DNA of 64,000 nt, from the NCBI RefSeq assembly GCF_042660705.1, contig NZ_JBHSUQ010000001.1; one strand, given 5' to 3'. The first letter of the stretch is position 1. The number at the start of each line of letters is the position of its first letter. The notes beneath the pieces are model-generated. The model saw nothing but the letters and a program-made list of their open reading frames with translations, ran no database searches and was not told where the DNA came from. Source of the stretch: Undibacterium_A arcticum (GTDB lineage Bacteria; Pseudomonadota; Gammaproteobacteria; Burkholderiales; Burkholderiaceae_D). A program made the translations under genes and the position numbers. Positions 1-11,378 of this stretch are shown here, piece by piece.

Positions 1-23
1 GTTGAGGTCAGGAACGCCAGCCA

Positions 24-2528
24 ATGAATGGTCAGTCGAAGCATGCTCCTGAAGAAGCACCGATCGCTCATGCCAATCAGCACGCGACAGCAGAGCAGAA
101 GTTCAATACCGTGCTGAAGCCCCTATCCCATCCGGAATTGGGTGATATCCGCATTGATGAGGATTTGTTTGCCATCGGGCGGACCGAAGCGCCGTTCATG
201 TCTTACGCGCCCGAAATAGTTGCCGACTTATCGCGCCGGCACGCAAGAATCTTTTCCGAGTACGGCTCCGTCTATATCGCCGACCTGGACAGCAAGAATG
301 GGACGACCGTGAACGGCGTCAACGTTCGGCAGAAAATCATCCAGTTGCAGCAAGGCGACGAGATCTGCTTCGGACGGGCGCTGTCGTACCAAGTACATCT
401 GAGCGCGTGCGTGCAGACGCCGGGACGCGCCGTGAAACTCGTCAGCCTGACGCTGAGTCCGGAGCGTGGCGAGCTGGGGCTTCAGCCGATTTGCGTGACG
501 CAGTTCCCGTTCTTGATCAGCAAAGCGGACGAGACCTTTTCGCGTTACAAGGACGCGCACCCGCACCAGGTGAACTATATCTCGCGGCGCCATGCCCATA
601 TTTTCCTGAAAAGCGGGGTACCTTTCGTCGAGGACCTGGGAAGCACCAACGGCACTTTCGTCGCCGGCAAACGTCTGGACGAGCACGCCGTTGCTTTGAC
701 GGACGGAGACTCAATCGCATTCGGTGGGCATTATTTTGTATATAACGTGAGTCTGCAAAAGGAAGAGTCCGAAGTCGATCCGACAGTGACGAAGTTTAGC
801 CCGGCCGCTGCGGAACATACCGGCGATGTGGATAAAACCACGTTTGTGGGAGCCGCAGGCTCGTTCCTTGACATATTCTGTGTCGAGCACGCGCAGCAAC
901 AGGACGATGAAGTCAACAACGAGGCGTTGCAACAGGCCGACGATGCCAGGAAAGAAACTGACCAACCCCAGGTGCGAGGAAAATTCGTAATCTTCATCTC
1001 AGAACTGACCGAGGCCTTGGCGGGAAGCAACCGCAAGGGCATCCGCCACGCGTTCTGGTGGGGTACCGCGCTGGCAGCGGTGCTTGGAATTGTTGGGTTA
1101 CTGCTGTATCACAGCGGAGGGTCCGAACGGGAGTTGAAGAACCTGATGGCAAGCGGCGACTATGGTCGGGCGACGACGGCCGCTAACCAGTACCTGGAGC
1201 GCGATCCGGACAATGCCGAAGTCAAGGCGCTGAGTACCGAAGCGCTACTCAAAGCGAACGTACCGCAGTGGTTGACCATGTTGAAAGCCCGCGAGTTCGA
1301 TCGCGCGAGCGCCGCCCTCACCAACATGAAAAAACTCAGCACGCATAATGCGGACGTACAGGCTTTGGTGAGTGAGCTCGAATGGATCGGTAATCTTGAG
1401 AGATTCGTGATGGGTCAGGGCGGGGTGGATGCGCCGATTCGAATCTACGCCGATGAGCAAAAGATCAAGGCACTTGTCCAGCGATGGAATGAAGACCCGA
1501 TGGGACACCAACGGGCGCTCGCCAGAATCTTATCCTATGTCCCGGAATTCAAGGATCCGTACGCCGACGCGCTCAGCCATCTGCGTAAGCTCCAGAGCGA
1601 TGATTCGGTGTATCTGGCTGCGATCGAGCGCTTGAAGACGGCCATCAGCACCGAGTTGAACGGGGATCACCCTGAAGCGCTGGGGGCGGTCCTGAACGAG
1701 TATGCGGAGAAATATCCCCGGATCGGCGGTTTGGAAAACCTGCGCCAGGACTTGCGTCAGTACGTCGAAATCAACAACAGCCTGCGCGCCGGAGAATTGG
1801 GCTCACTCATCGTTCTTCTGGCAAATGCCCGGTTCTCAAGCCCGCCGTTTCAGGCCAGGTTTCGGGCGCTGGCATCGAGTAGCCGGCTTCCTCCTGCGGA
1901 GGCCGTCGGGCAGTATCAAGCCGTATCGAAGGCCTGGCGGGCCGGGGACACCAAGCAGGCCTTCGCCGGATTGCAAAAGATGGCCGCGGGTCCTTGGGCG
2001 GAGGTGGCTTCACGACAGCTGGCGCACAAGACAGCGATTGTCGAACAGTTCTCGGCGCTACAAAAGGCGCGCGGCGCCCAGGGGTACGATGAGCGCCTTC
2101 TATCGTTTTACGGATCGCTCGATCCAGACGAAGACGTCTATTTCATCCGGGCTGCCGAGGCCGATATCGGGCTTTATAAGGACAAGGCACTCAAGCGGGC
2201 ACAGGACCTGTTGAGCCGAGCCCAGGCGCTGTGGCAACAATATAGCGAGCACGGTGCAATTGCAGGGGCGCAGCGGCTCGAGGACCAGATATCCCCCCAA
2301 TTTCGAGCACAAGCCCGGTTGCTTTCCGAGGCGCACGCAAACGTGCAACAAGGCATGCGGATCTACACACAACTGAAAGCGGACTATCCCGCAGAATGGC
2401 GCAAGCTTCAGGATGAGATCAATGCAGAAGCAGAACAGCAGCGCAGGTCCTTGCTGGAATTAAGCACGGTTTTGGAGCCCGGGCTGTTGAAGGCAAAGCT
2501 GGCGTTGCTCAGCAGCCAGCCAAAATAA
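24..2528 (+). CDS. Double-FHA, single-TM, TPR-like scaffold protein
   Basis: This 834-residue protein has two forkhead-associated domains (about residues 48-118 and 162-236). Each keeps the phosphothreonine-binding core: SRRHAR with DLDSKNGTTVNG, and SRRHAH with DLGSTNGTFVAG. A transmembrane helix lies near residues 343-363. The remaining 470 residues are alpha-helical and TPR-like, beginning ASGDYGRATTAANQYLERDPDNAEV. FHA domains bind phosphothreonine peptides, so this is probably an inner-membrane assembly or sensing scaffold for the exporter encoded downstream; that role is inferred from position. It starts the visible operon, and the HlyD gene follows after 14 bases. No Ser/Thr kinase is visible in the window, so the partner kinase is unknown. 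The promoter lies outside the window. Confidence 0.85.
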   Translation: MNGQSKHAPEEAPIAHANQHATAEQKFNTVLKPLSHPELGDIRIDEDLFAIGRTEAPFMSYAPEIVADLSRRHARIFSEYGSVYIADLDSKNGTTVNGVNVRQKIIQLQQGDEICFGRALSYQVHLSACVQTPGRAVKLVSLTLSPERGELGLQPICVTQFPFLISKADETFSRYKDAHPHQVNYISRRHAHIFLKSGVPFVEDLGSTNGTFVAGKRLDEHAVALTDGDSIAFGGHYFVYNVSLQKEESEVDPTVTKFSPAAAEHTGDVDKTTFVGAAGSFLDIFCVEHAQQQDDEVNNEALQQADDARKETDQPQVRGKFVIFISELTEALAGSNRKGIRHAFWWGTALAAVLGIVGLLLYHSGGSERELKNLMASGDYGRATTAANQYLERDPDNAEVKALSTEALLKANVPQWLTMLKAREFDRASAALTNMKKLSTHNADVQALVSELEWIGNLERFVMGQGGVDAPIRIYADEQKIKALVQRWNEDPMGHQRALARILSYVPEFKDPYADALSHLRKLQSDDSVYLAAIERLKTAISTELNGDHPEALGAVLNEYAEKYPRIGGLENLRQDLRQYVEINNSLRAGELGSLIVLLANARFSSPPFQARFRALASSSRLPPAEAVGQYQAVSKAWRAGDTKQAFAGLQKMAAGPWAEVASRQLAHKTAIVEQFSALQKARGAQGYDERLLSFYGSLDPDEDVYFIRAAEADIGLYKDKALKRAQDLLSRAQALWQQYSEHGAIAGAQRLEDQISPQFRAQARLLSEAHANVQQGMRIYTQLKADYPAEWRKLQDEINAEAEQQRRSLLELSTVLEPGLLKAKLALLSSQPK

Positions 2529-2542
2529 ATATTGGAAATAGA

Positions 2543-3914
2543 ATGAGCAACGACAATCGCCCGAGATCGTTAACTGAGGCACTCGAGGATCACAGCGCCG
2601 AAGGCATCGCGATATTGACCGCGGAACCCTGGCGTTTTACCCAGGCCACTGTCATCGCAATGGTCGCGTTGCTGCTGTCCGCTTTGGTCTGGTCGTTTTT
2701 TGGGCGCGCTGATGTGATCGTGACGGCGCAGGGTACGCTCTTGCCCGAGTCGGAAGTGCGGCGTTTTTATGCGCCCGTTGACGGCGAATTGGCAAATCTT
2801 TACATAGCGGAAGGTCAGCCGGTATCGAAGGGGGACGTGCTGGCCAGGCTTAACGCCAGGGGCGCGATTGAGGCAGCGACCAATGCGCTCGACGCGCAGT
2901 TGAAGCTCGAAAATGCCGAGCGGGAATGGCGGGAATTCCCGGAAAAAAAAGCGCTGATTGAGCGCAAGGCAACGACGTTGAAACAGGCGATGGAACTGGA
3001 GGAGCATCAGCACCAGAAGCGCGTCGCGGAAGGAACCTCCAAGCTGGGGGAAGGGCAGAGAGCGCAACTACAGGAAGCGCGTACCAATCTTGACGACGCG
3101 CAGCGGGCCCGCGCCGCTGCCAAGGAAGAGGCGGACAAATACGCGCGGCTATTTGCACTGCCCGGCGGTGGCGGGGTATCGCAGCTTCAGGTTGAAGGCA
3201 AAAAGAATGCCCTCCTGGCGGCCGAAAACGCCATTCGCGTGGCGCAATCAAGACTCGGCGAACTGAGCGCTCGGCAAAGCCTGGAGTCGGGACAGGCCAA
3301 GGCGCAACTGGAGACGAGCGGCCAGGAACTCGCCAAACTGCGTCTGCAGTACGAAGCAGCGACGAGGGAGGCCGCCAATGCAGAAGACAAGCTGCGGCTG
3401 CAGGTACAGACAGCGCGTCTGGTTTCCGACGCTGCAGCCAGAATCCGGTTTGAAAACATCGACAAGGACAACTTTGCTCATCGTCGCGCCGGTAGACGGC
3501 GTCATCACGGACGTCACTGCCACGCAACTGGGAGACAAAATTCAGGCCAATACGCCGCTCGGTGGGATTGCGCCGAAAAACGCGCGCCCTATTCTTAAGA
3601 CCGAGATTGCCGAATATGATCGGGCCTTCTTGCGGGAGGGCCTTCCGGTCAAGCTGAAATTCAATGCGTTTCCCTATCAACGGTATGGCCTAATCAGCGG
3701 CACGCTGGAATATATTTCACCGGCTACCAAACCAGCGCCGCAAACTAAACAACCGGTGTACGAGGGGCGCGTGGCGCTTGAGCGGGACCATTACCTGGTC
3801 GCAGATAAAAAGTATCCCTTGCGATATGGGATGACGGCAACCGTAGAGATTGTTGTCCGCGAGCGGCGCCTGATCGATCTCGCCCTGGACCCGTTCCGGC
3901 AGATTGGAGGTTGA
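2543..3914 (+). CDS. HlyD-family periplasmic adaptor of the peptide exporter (frameshifted)
   Basis: This is a membrane-fusion subunit that would link the C39 ABC transporter at 5049-8127 to an outer-membrane channel. The restored product is about 457 residues. It has an N-terminal cytoplasmic tail, one membrane helix (about residues 34-53), a biotinyl-lipoyl half-motif (APVDGELANLYIAEGQPVSKGDVL), a long coiled coil, and the second half-motif (APVDGVITDVTATQLGDKI) with the beta-barrel. The two parts lie in different frames and join near 3465-3475. A single base change there would restore one protein, so I treat it as one gene. No outer-membrane TolC partner is encoded nearby. Family assignment is secure; whether the frameshift is real is uncertain. 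Confidence 0.85.
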
Positions 3915-4246
3915 CATGCTCCCCTTTCCTGATGCTATGCCGTGAAAACACATACCACTCAGGGCAATCGGTTTCCTTTAAATTCCGCGCAAGCTTAAAA
4001 ATTTCTTTAACTGAACGTCATTACGGCCTGGCGGCGTTGCTGCACGGATAAGAACATGGCGGATTGATGCAAATGTTCAACTTTTGTTTTTTTTGCCATC
4101 TTGGGCCGCGCGAGCAAGCTATAGATGTCCTGACGGACATGAATTTGGAGCCGACTTGTTTGATTGCAAGGTGCGTCCATTGCAAACGGGTGCACCGTAT
4201 CCTAGACTCAAAAACAGGGGGCAGCGTTCCCTGATGGGAGACAACC
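3915..4246 (+). other. Gap between adaptor and foldase genes
   Basis: This is 332 bases inside an otherwise tightly packed operon. No protein family is recognisable in any frame. It contains an eight-T run near 4085-4093. The gap is unusual for the operon and may hold an internal promoter, a degraded gene or an RNA element. I could not identify a convincing -35/-10 or -24/-12 pair. Confidence 0.4.
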
Positions 4247-4300
4247 ATGCCAGGCAAGGCGAGCCGTTCGTGTCCCAATCTCAAGGAGCAAATGAGATGA
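4247..4300 (+). CDS. Possible 17-residue upstream peptide coupled to the foldase start
   Basis: An ATG at 4247 follows GGGAGA and opens a frame of 17 codons. Its stop (TGA 4298-4300) overlaps the foldase ATG at 4297 in an ATGA arrangement. Such an overlap permits translational coupling. The peptide (MPGKASRSCPNLKEQMR) matches no family I know. It could be a leader that tunes foldase translation or simply chance. Confidence 0.25.
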   Translation: MPGKASRSCPNLKEQMR

Positions 4301-5048
4301 CTGCGATTGTGCGTATCGATGATGAAGTCATTGGCATGGAGGACTTCGTCAGAACGTTAAAGTTCACGGGACAGTTCGAGAGCCTCATCGAGCAACTCGT
4401 AAGAGACAAACTCACGGTCCGCGCGGCGAAGAAACAAGGTATCCCTGTGTCTCCGGAAGAGATACAGGAGCGGGCTGATCAACTTCGCAGGGTCCAGGGC
4501 TTGCATAGAGCGACCGACATGAACCGCTACCTCGACACGCTTGGGGTCAGCTTGGACGAATTTGAGTCCTTCATCACTGATAATCTGTATCAAGAGAAGA
4601 TGATGGAACAGGTCTGCAGCGACAAGGCGGTGGAAGATTACTTCAAATTGAATTCTCCCAAGTTCGATAGTGTCGAGGTGAGCCATATTGTTCTTGATAC
4701 GGAAGGCAAGGCGAAAGAGGTGATCTCTTACCTCAGGGATGAACCGGACAGCTTTGCGGAAATGGCACGTGAGCATTCGACCGCCGATACGCGAGAGCGG
4801 GGAGGCGTCATCGGCAAGGTTCTGCGTGGCTCTCTCAAGACCGATGTCGAAGCTAAGGTATTTAACGCGGCGGTTGGGGACTTGCTCGGGCCATTTCCTC
4901 ATCCGACCGTTCTGTTTACGAAATCTTTACGGTAAGCGCAAAACATCCCGCCACGCTGGACGAGGACGCCACGGTTGAGGTGCGGCGCCTGCTGCGCGAG
5001 CAATGGCTTTTGGCGAGGGCACAGGAACACATCATCGAGACGCGTTAG
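4297..5048 (+). CDS. Parvulin-type peptidyl-prolyl isomerase (SurA/PpiC-like), frameshifted near its end
   Basis: The restored protein is about 250 residues: a helical SurA-like N-terminal region (about 1-120) and a parvulin domain. The core motifs VEVSHIVLDTEGKAKEVI, DSFAEMAREHSTADTRERGGVIG and the terminal YEIFTV strand support this. The start at 4297 follows AAGGAG and gives a compact protein without a signal peptide, so it probably acts in the cytoplasm. Near 4912 the frame moves by one base, and the tail then reads through to the TAG at 5046-5048. The exporter gene begins at the very next base. A cytoplasmic foldase in an exporter operon may keep precursors or exporter parts competent. 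Parvulin genes also occur in other leader-peptide export loci. Confidence 0.8.
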
Positions 5049-8000
5049 ATGCCTATGGACGCGTCATCAGAACTGCAATCCCTCGCAGATTTTCTATCGT
5101 CTGTGGAGATATTGTCCCCATTCACGCGCGATGAGCTCGAGCGACTGGCTGAGCACACGGAGTCCCGGTTTTTTTTTCGTTCGGTGAAACCGTGTGTAAT
5201 GCCGGTGAACCCGCCGACGGCTTGTCTGTGATCAAGTCCGGGTCCGTTCGCATCTTTACGGAAGAGCAGGGCAAAGAAATCAGCATGGGTGTGCGCAAGG
5301 TGCGCGAGGTATTTGCCGAGATCGCCATGTTGCGCGAGCATCGGCACGAATCCTCGGTACGCGCCTCAGCGAAGACTGAACTGTTGTTCATACCGCGCAC
5401 TATCACCGAGCCGATCCTCTCTCGCAACCTTGCAGCACAAGAGTTCGTTGCCAGTTACGTGGCGATCAATTCGGCGGGGGGGATTTGTTACCCGTCTATT
5501 TGATCTGCACGGCAAGCTAAGCAAGAGTGAGCTTGAGGACGCGGTTCGAAGCGTCGGCGTGAAACGTGTCAGTGCCGGCAAGGAGATTCTGAAACAGGAT
5601 TCCAAAGACGACCGCAGACTATATGTGGTACGCCAAGGCGAGATCCGCATCGTGCGCCACGATGAAGGGACAGAGTATCCGTTAGCAACGCTGGGGCAGG
5701 GTGAAATTTTCGGTGAAAAAGCCTGCGTGATGCGCCAGGAGCAGCTGGCATCGGCGATTGCGAGCACGGATACCAGGCTGCTGGTCATTCCTGAGAAGAC
5801 CGTTCATTTCATTCTGGAGCGCAACCCGAAGTTGCGCGAAGTATTGGAAGAGCGCATTCGGTTTTCTGAAAGGGAATTGCAGCGCCAAAAGAAGTTGGCG
5901 GAAAGACGCAAGCGACCGGTCACGCTCGATCTGCGCTCCAAACCCGAATTCGGCGAGAAGGTCATCAGGCGCTTTGCGCTGGTCGAGCAAGCGGAAGAGA
6001 TGGACTGCGGTGCCGCCTGTCTGGCAATGCTGTGCCGGCACTATGGCATCCCGATGACGCTGGGCAAGCTGCGGGAATTGGCCAACGTCACGACGGAGGG
6101 CGCCACGCTCGATAGTCTGGCACGCGCAGGCGAATCGCTCGGCTTCACCACGCGTGGAATCAAGTGCACTTTTGAGTCGCTGAAGGGCTTCGAGCTGCCC
6201 TTTATTGTGCACTGGGAAGGTTACCATTACGTCGTCGTGTACGGCATCTCGAAACGCTGGGTGTGGGTAGCGGATCCGGCGGTCGGTTTCAAAAAAATGA
6301 GCGTCGAAGAATTTGAGCGTGGCTGGAGCGGCACCTGCCTGCTCTTCACGTCCAGTCAGGGCATGGTGCAGGCGGCAGTCGCGCGCTCGCCGTGGATCCG
6401 ATTCGTGGGTTATCTGGAACCCTATAAAAAAATCCTCTTGCACCTGTTCCTGGCGACCTTCGTGATCCAGATGCTAGGGATCGTTCCACCGCTGATTATT
6501 CAAAACATCCTGGATGGGGTCATCGTCCATCAAAACATCAGCCTGCTGCACTTGCTCATCATCGGCCTGGTCATTTCCAATCTGTTTAGCCAGATCATGT
6601 CGACGATCCGGGCCTACCTGGCGAACTTCATGGTTCGCAACATGGACTTCGCGATGATGTCGCAATTTCAGGCATACGCTGTCGCTGCCGTACTCTTTCT
6701 TTGCCAAACGTAAGACGGGGGACATCTTTGCGCGCTTCCAGGAAAATCAGACGATACGCGCCTTTCTGACGGAATCCACCGTTACGACGGTGCTCAATTT
6801 GTTGATGGTGTTCATCTACTTCTCGGTCATGTTTTTTTATAACGTGAAGATGACGCTGCTACTGATCGCGTTCGTCATCCCCATCATGCTCCTGACCGTG
6901 CTGGTCACCCCGAAAATAAAACATTATGCACGCGAAGTTTTTACTACGTCGACTGACGCCAAGGCATTCCTGATGGAAACGCTCGGGGGCGTAGAGACCG
7001 TCAAGGGCATGGGGATCGAACGCCCGGTTCGTTTGAAATGGGAAAAGAAATACGCCAAGGCGCTCGAAGTCCAGTATCGGGCGCAGGCATTCCATATTGT
7101 GGTCGGACTCGCCAGTCAGCTGCTCAACGCAGCGACCACGATTACCCTCCTTTGGGTGGGCGCGAATCTGGTGCTGACGCGCGAACTGAGCATCGGCCAA
7201 TTGATCGCATTCAATGCCTTGACGGGCAGTGTGCTGACACCATTGATGGGATTGGTAGGGCTGTGGAACCTCTTGGCCGACGCGGGCGTGGCGATGGAAC
7301 GCCTCGGTGACGTACTCGACATCGAGCCGGAACAAAAGCCGGAGGACTTGCCGTCGCGGGTGATGCTGCCTGATCTGCAGGGGGCGATCAGTCTGGAAGG
7401 CATCTATTTTCGCTACGGCGGCGACGAAACGCCCTATGTTCTTGAAAATATCAGCTTCGACATTAGGCCGGGGGAGTTGGTCGCCATCGTGGGGCGCAGC
7501 GGCTCGGGAAAAACGACATTGGCCAAGCTGCTGGTCGGCTTCTATCCACCGACGGAAGGCAAATTGCTCGTCGATGGCTATGACCTGAGTGTCATCGACA
7601 AGGGATATTACCGAGCGCAGATCGGTTATGTCATGCAAAGCAATCTGCTTTTCTCCGGGACCATCGCGGAGAACATCGCCAGTGGCGATGACGGTTCGGA
7701 TCGTCGGCGCATTGAAGACGTAGCGAAGATGGCAGACGCGCATGCATTCATCAGCAAAATGCCGCTGGGTTACGACCAGGTGGTGGGTGAGCGCGGCATC
7801 GGCTTGTCCGGCGGCCAGATTCAGCGGCTCTGCATCGCCCGAGCGCTATACCACGACCCGCGCCTGCTGGTCTTCGATGAGGCGACTTCGGCATTGGATA
7901 CCCAGTCCGAGAGCAACATTCTCGGCAACATGCATGACATTCTCAAGGGGCGTACCGCCGTGATCATCGCCCACAGGCTCAGCACGATCATGCGTGCGGA

Positions 8001-8127
8001 CAAAATCCTCGTGCTGTACGAGGGGGCGATCGTGGAACAGGGGCGGCACGAGGAGCTGGTGGAACGGCAGGGCATGTATTACCAACTGGTCCAGAAGCAA
8101 CTTAGTGCGTCAACCACCCCGCCATGA
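5049..8127 (+). CDS. C39-peptidase ABC exporter with two N-terminal cNMP-binding-like domains (three frameshifts)
   Basis: The restored protein is about 1025 residues. In order it has two cyclic-nucleotide-binding-like beta-barrels (about 15-140 and 150-285), a C39 cysteine peptidase (about 310-440), a six-helix membrane domain and an ABC ATPase. The peptidase keeps Gln and Cys (EQAEEMDCGAACLAML), His (EGYHYVVV) and Asp (VADPAVG), so it should cut double-glycine leaders during export. The ATPase has GRSGSGKTT, LSGGQIQRL, LLVFDEATSALD and AHRLST. The usual phosphate-cassette arginine looks replaced in both cNMP barrels (His-like, then Gln in FGEKACVMRQEQ), so ligand binding is uncertain. Frames break near 5175 (T9 run), 5477 (G7 run) and 6672; restoring one or two bases gives continuous motifs. 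Confidence 0.88.
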
Positions 8128-9453
8128 ACGACGGAGTATCTCAGAGAAAATCAGATGAAAATACTCGACCAAAGCGGACCCGGACGATCCACGATCTCAT
8201 ATGCGGGCCTGCTCGAAAAATCGAAATTCTGCGCTCGACGCTGCGCTGGTCTTCACGCTTGGAGCGGCCGGACATCGATAAGCTGCTGAGGCAAGCCGGA
8301 TCCCTGCGTGACGAGGTGATGCAGTTGTCGCACAAAGAGCGATTCGTGCAGGCAGCAGTCGCAGAGCCTGCCGAGCTCGATCAATTGCCGCGCCAACGGC
8401 GTCAGGCGCTGATCGATCGCAGCTTCGTTTTTGAAGGGACTTTTGGGGATAACCCGACGCTGCTTGAGGCCCTGGAGATTGCGGAGAAGGCGGCCCCCAC
8501 CGATCTGCCGGTACTCATAGACGGCGAAAGCGGGACCGGCAAAGAACTGATGGCGAAGGTCATCCATGCCAATGGGACGCGCGCCGATAAACCGTACATC
8601 TCCGTCAATTGCGGGGCGATCCCGGACAATTTGCTGGAATCCGAGCTGTTCGGTCACAGGAAAGGCGCCTTCACAGGCGCGTCCAGCGATCGCAAAGGAA
8701 AGTTCGAAAGTGCGCACAAGGGCACCATATTTCTCGATGAAATTGGCGAATTGCCGCTGCACGGGCAAGTGAAGTTGCTTCGCGTGCTGGAGTCGCATGA
8801 GATTCAACGAGTGGGATCGGATGAAACCATTGCAGTGGACGCCCGTATCGTGGCCGCGACCAACAAATCTGCGTCGATTAAGTGAACAGGGCACATTCCG
8901 GGAGGACCTGTTTTACCGGCTCAGCGTCATCCATGTGACATTGCCGCCGCTGCGTGAGCGCAAGGACGAGATTCCTTTGCTGTTTGCATTCTTTGGAGAC
9001 GAGGCTGCGGAAGCCCTGAAAAGGCGTCCGATAAAGATGACGCCGCGCCTGCGCGATTTTCTATTGAATTATTCTTATCCGGGCAATATACGGGAGCTGC
9101 GCAATATGATCTACCGCCTCTCCTGCCTGGCCGGGGATACGGCGGATATGGAGCACCTTCCCGAGGATATACGGCCCAGGTCGCCCGCCATGACGGCTGA
9201 CAGCGCTGCAGGAAACGGCGCTGTCAGCGTGTTGAGCCTTACCGCGCTGGGTGACGCCAAACGCGCCGCCAGCGATGCGGCAGAAAGGGGGTTTCTGGAG
9301 CGGGGCCTGCAGGAAGTTGGCGGCACCGTGGCGGAGCTGGCAAGGCGCTGCAACATGAACCGTTCCCATCTGCAAATATTACTGAAGAAGCACGGCATCC
9401 ATTCGAAAGACTTTCGACACCATGGTGTATCGCAAAACGAGAAAAAGACCTGA
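8124..9453 (+). CDS. Sigma-54-dependent activator without a receiver domain (frameshifted)
   Basis: This is an AAA+ enhancer-binding protein that remodels sigma-54 RNA polymerase. A roughly 95-residue N-terminal segment of no recognised fold precedes Walker A (GESGTGKE), the sigma-54 contact loop GAFTGA, Walker B (GTIFLDEIGELP) and the arginine-finger region. The C-terminus has a Fis-type helix-turn-helix (GGTVAELARRCNMNRSHLQILL). The frame breaks near 8868; adding two A residues to a short A run restores NKNLRRLSEQG. The start overlaps the exporter stop (ATGA), so the two are co-translated. The peptide arrays downstream carry good -24/-12 promoters, making this the obvious candidate activator for them. 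The input signal is unknown. Confidence 0.87.
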
Positions 9454-9499
9454 CATTTTTTAACAAAACCTGCTGGGCCGAATACTGAGGAGGTTTGCG

Positions 9500-10536
9500 A
9501 TGGCTACCAAGAACAGGCCGGGCGCACCGAAGCCGATCGCGCTCGCGCTGCAGGGCGGCGGCATGCACGGCGCGTTCGCTTGGGGCGTGCTTGACCGATT
9601 GCTGGAGGACGGCCGGCTTGAAATTGAAGGCGTCAGCGCGACCAGCGCAGGTGCAATGAACGCCGCAGTGCTGGCCTACGGGCTGCTAAAGGGAGATGCC
9701 GAAAACGCGCGCCAGGCGCTGCACGAGTTCTGGCGCGCTATTGCCCAATCAGCAGAGAGGTACAGCCCCTCCCGCTACATACCATGGATGAGAGGAACCC
9801 ACACCTTCGGGTTGGACCACTCACCCTTGTACCTGATGGCGGATATCATGCTGCGCATCCTGTCACCGTACCAATTCAATCCCCGCAACATGAATCCGCT
9901 GCGCGAGATACTGGAGCAACATGTCGATTTCGCCGAATTGCGCAAACATTGCCCAATCCATCTGTTTCTCTGTGCAACCAATGTCGAGACCAGCAAGATA
10001 CGCATCTTTCCGGCCAGGACATGTGTATCGAGGCGGTGCTTGCTTCGGCCTGCCTGCCGACCCTGTTCCAGGCGGTAGAGATCAACGGCGAACATTACTG
10101 GGACGGCGGCTATGTCGGCAACCCGGCCATTTTTCCGCTGATCTACAACTGCCGCACACACGATGTGGTGATCGTGCACATCAACCCGATCGTGCGCCCC
10201 GGCGTACCGACCACTGCGGCCGAGATCCTCAACCGCATCAATGAAGTGAGCTTCAATTCGTCACTCATGCGTGAGATGCGCGCGATCGCCTTCGTCACCA
10301 CGCTGATCCAGCAAGGCAAGATCGATCGCAGCGAGATGAAGGAGATGTTGATCCACTCGATTCGGTCCGATCAGATCATGGCCGCGCTCGGTGTGTCGAG
10401 CAAGTACAACGGTGACTGGGATTTCCTCTGCTTTCTGCGTGACCAGGGACGGGCCGAGGCCGAGGCGTGGATCGAGGAAAACTACCAGCACATCGGCCAG
10501 CGCTCGAGCATCGACATCGATAAGGAATTTCTTTAA
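9500..10536 (+). CDS. Patatin-like phospholipase (frameshifted)
   Basis: This is a serine lipid acyl hydrolase of the bacterial patatin family. The restored length is about 345 residues. The oxyanion motif GGGMHG (residues 19-24), the nucleophile elbow ATSAGAMNA with catalytic Ser, and the Asp of the DGG motif (YWDGGYVGNP) are all present. A one-base loss near 10004 (TTT for TTTT) splits it. A GAGGAGG ribosome-binding site lies 7 bases before the ATG. There is no signal peptide. It ends the exporter operon, 46 bases after the activator stop. Membrane-lipid remodelling during peptide export, or a self-protection role, is possible but only inferred from position. Confidence 0.85.
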
Positions 10537-10584
10537 GCACGGTGATTGGATGGGGCCGAATGTGCAGTCGGATCAGGCATTTTT

Positions 10585-11348
10585 TTAAAATTCAAATACC
10601 TGGCCATGTTCAAGCATTCTTGGCTGACAGGCATCGACGGCATTGGCGACTTCCGACATGGTGAGCTCCATATCGCCTGGCTTCAAATGGGTGATGAAAA
10701 TTTCTGCGGGAAGGCGCAGCTTCCTGATCTCCTCGGCAAACAAGCTTGGACACAGGTGCCTGGAGGCCATCGCGATCGCGTAGTCGTGGTTGCTGAATGC
10801 AGTCTCGATGATCAGATAACGCAGATTGACGATGCCGTTGACGAATTCCCACAGGGCATCGTTGGGGCCGGTATCGCCCGTGAACACCAGGCTCGCGGCA
10901 CCACTGTCCAGGCAATAGCCGACGGCCGGTACCAGGTGATTGGCGGCGAGGGCGGTAATTTTTCGTCCTGCCAGCGACACGGTCTCGCCCCGGGTTATCT
11001 CGCGATACTGCAGATAGGGCGCCTCAGGTTGCGGCAGTATTGTGAAATCAGGCCAGATGCAGTCGTTGAACAGGTGGGTGCGCAGGGCATCGAGCGTCTC
11101 TCCGATAGCGTAACCATCAATGGTGTGTTACGCCTATGGCCGACCGTATCGACCAGAAAAGGAATGCTGCAAATATGGTCCAGGTGCGAGTGGGTGACGA
11201 AGACATGGTCGATCCGTACCATTTCGTCGAGAGTAAGATCACCGACGCCAGTGCCGGCATCGATGAGCACGTCGTCGTCGAGCAGCATGGCGGTTGTGCG
11301 CAGGTTCGCGCCGATGCCGCCACTACACCCCAGAATTTTCAGCTTCAT
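10585..11348 (-). CDS. Metallo-beta-lactamase-fold, class II cyclic-nucleotide phosphodiesterase-like enzyme (frameshifted)
   Basis: The restored protein is about 254 residues and begins MKLKILGCSGGIGANLRTT, as in the class II 3',5'-cyclic-nucleotide phosphodiesterase/RNase Z-like branch. Metal-ligand motifs are present in order: HSHLDH, the later NHLVP His, FTGDTG Asp and ITHLKPGD His. The N-terminal and C-terminal parts lie in different frames; inserting one T near 11112 joins them (MVYAIGETLDALRTH). It is convergent with the patatin gene. If it degrades cAMP, it would be the off-switch partner of the cyclase at 14414 and relevant to the cNMP-like domains of the exporter. A start at 11378 is possible, but 11348 fits the family better. 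Confidence 0.75.
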
Positions 11349-11378
11349 ATAAAAAATAGTATATAAAAATGCTGTCAA

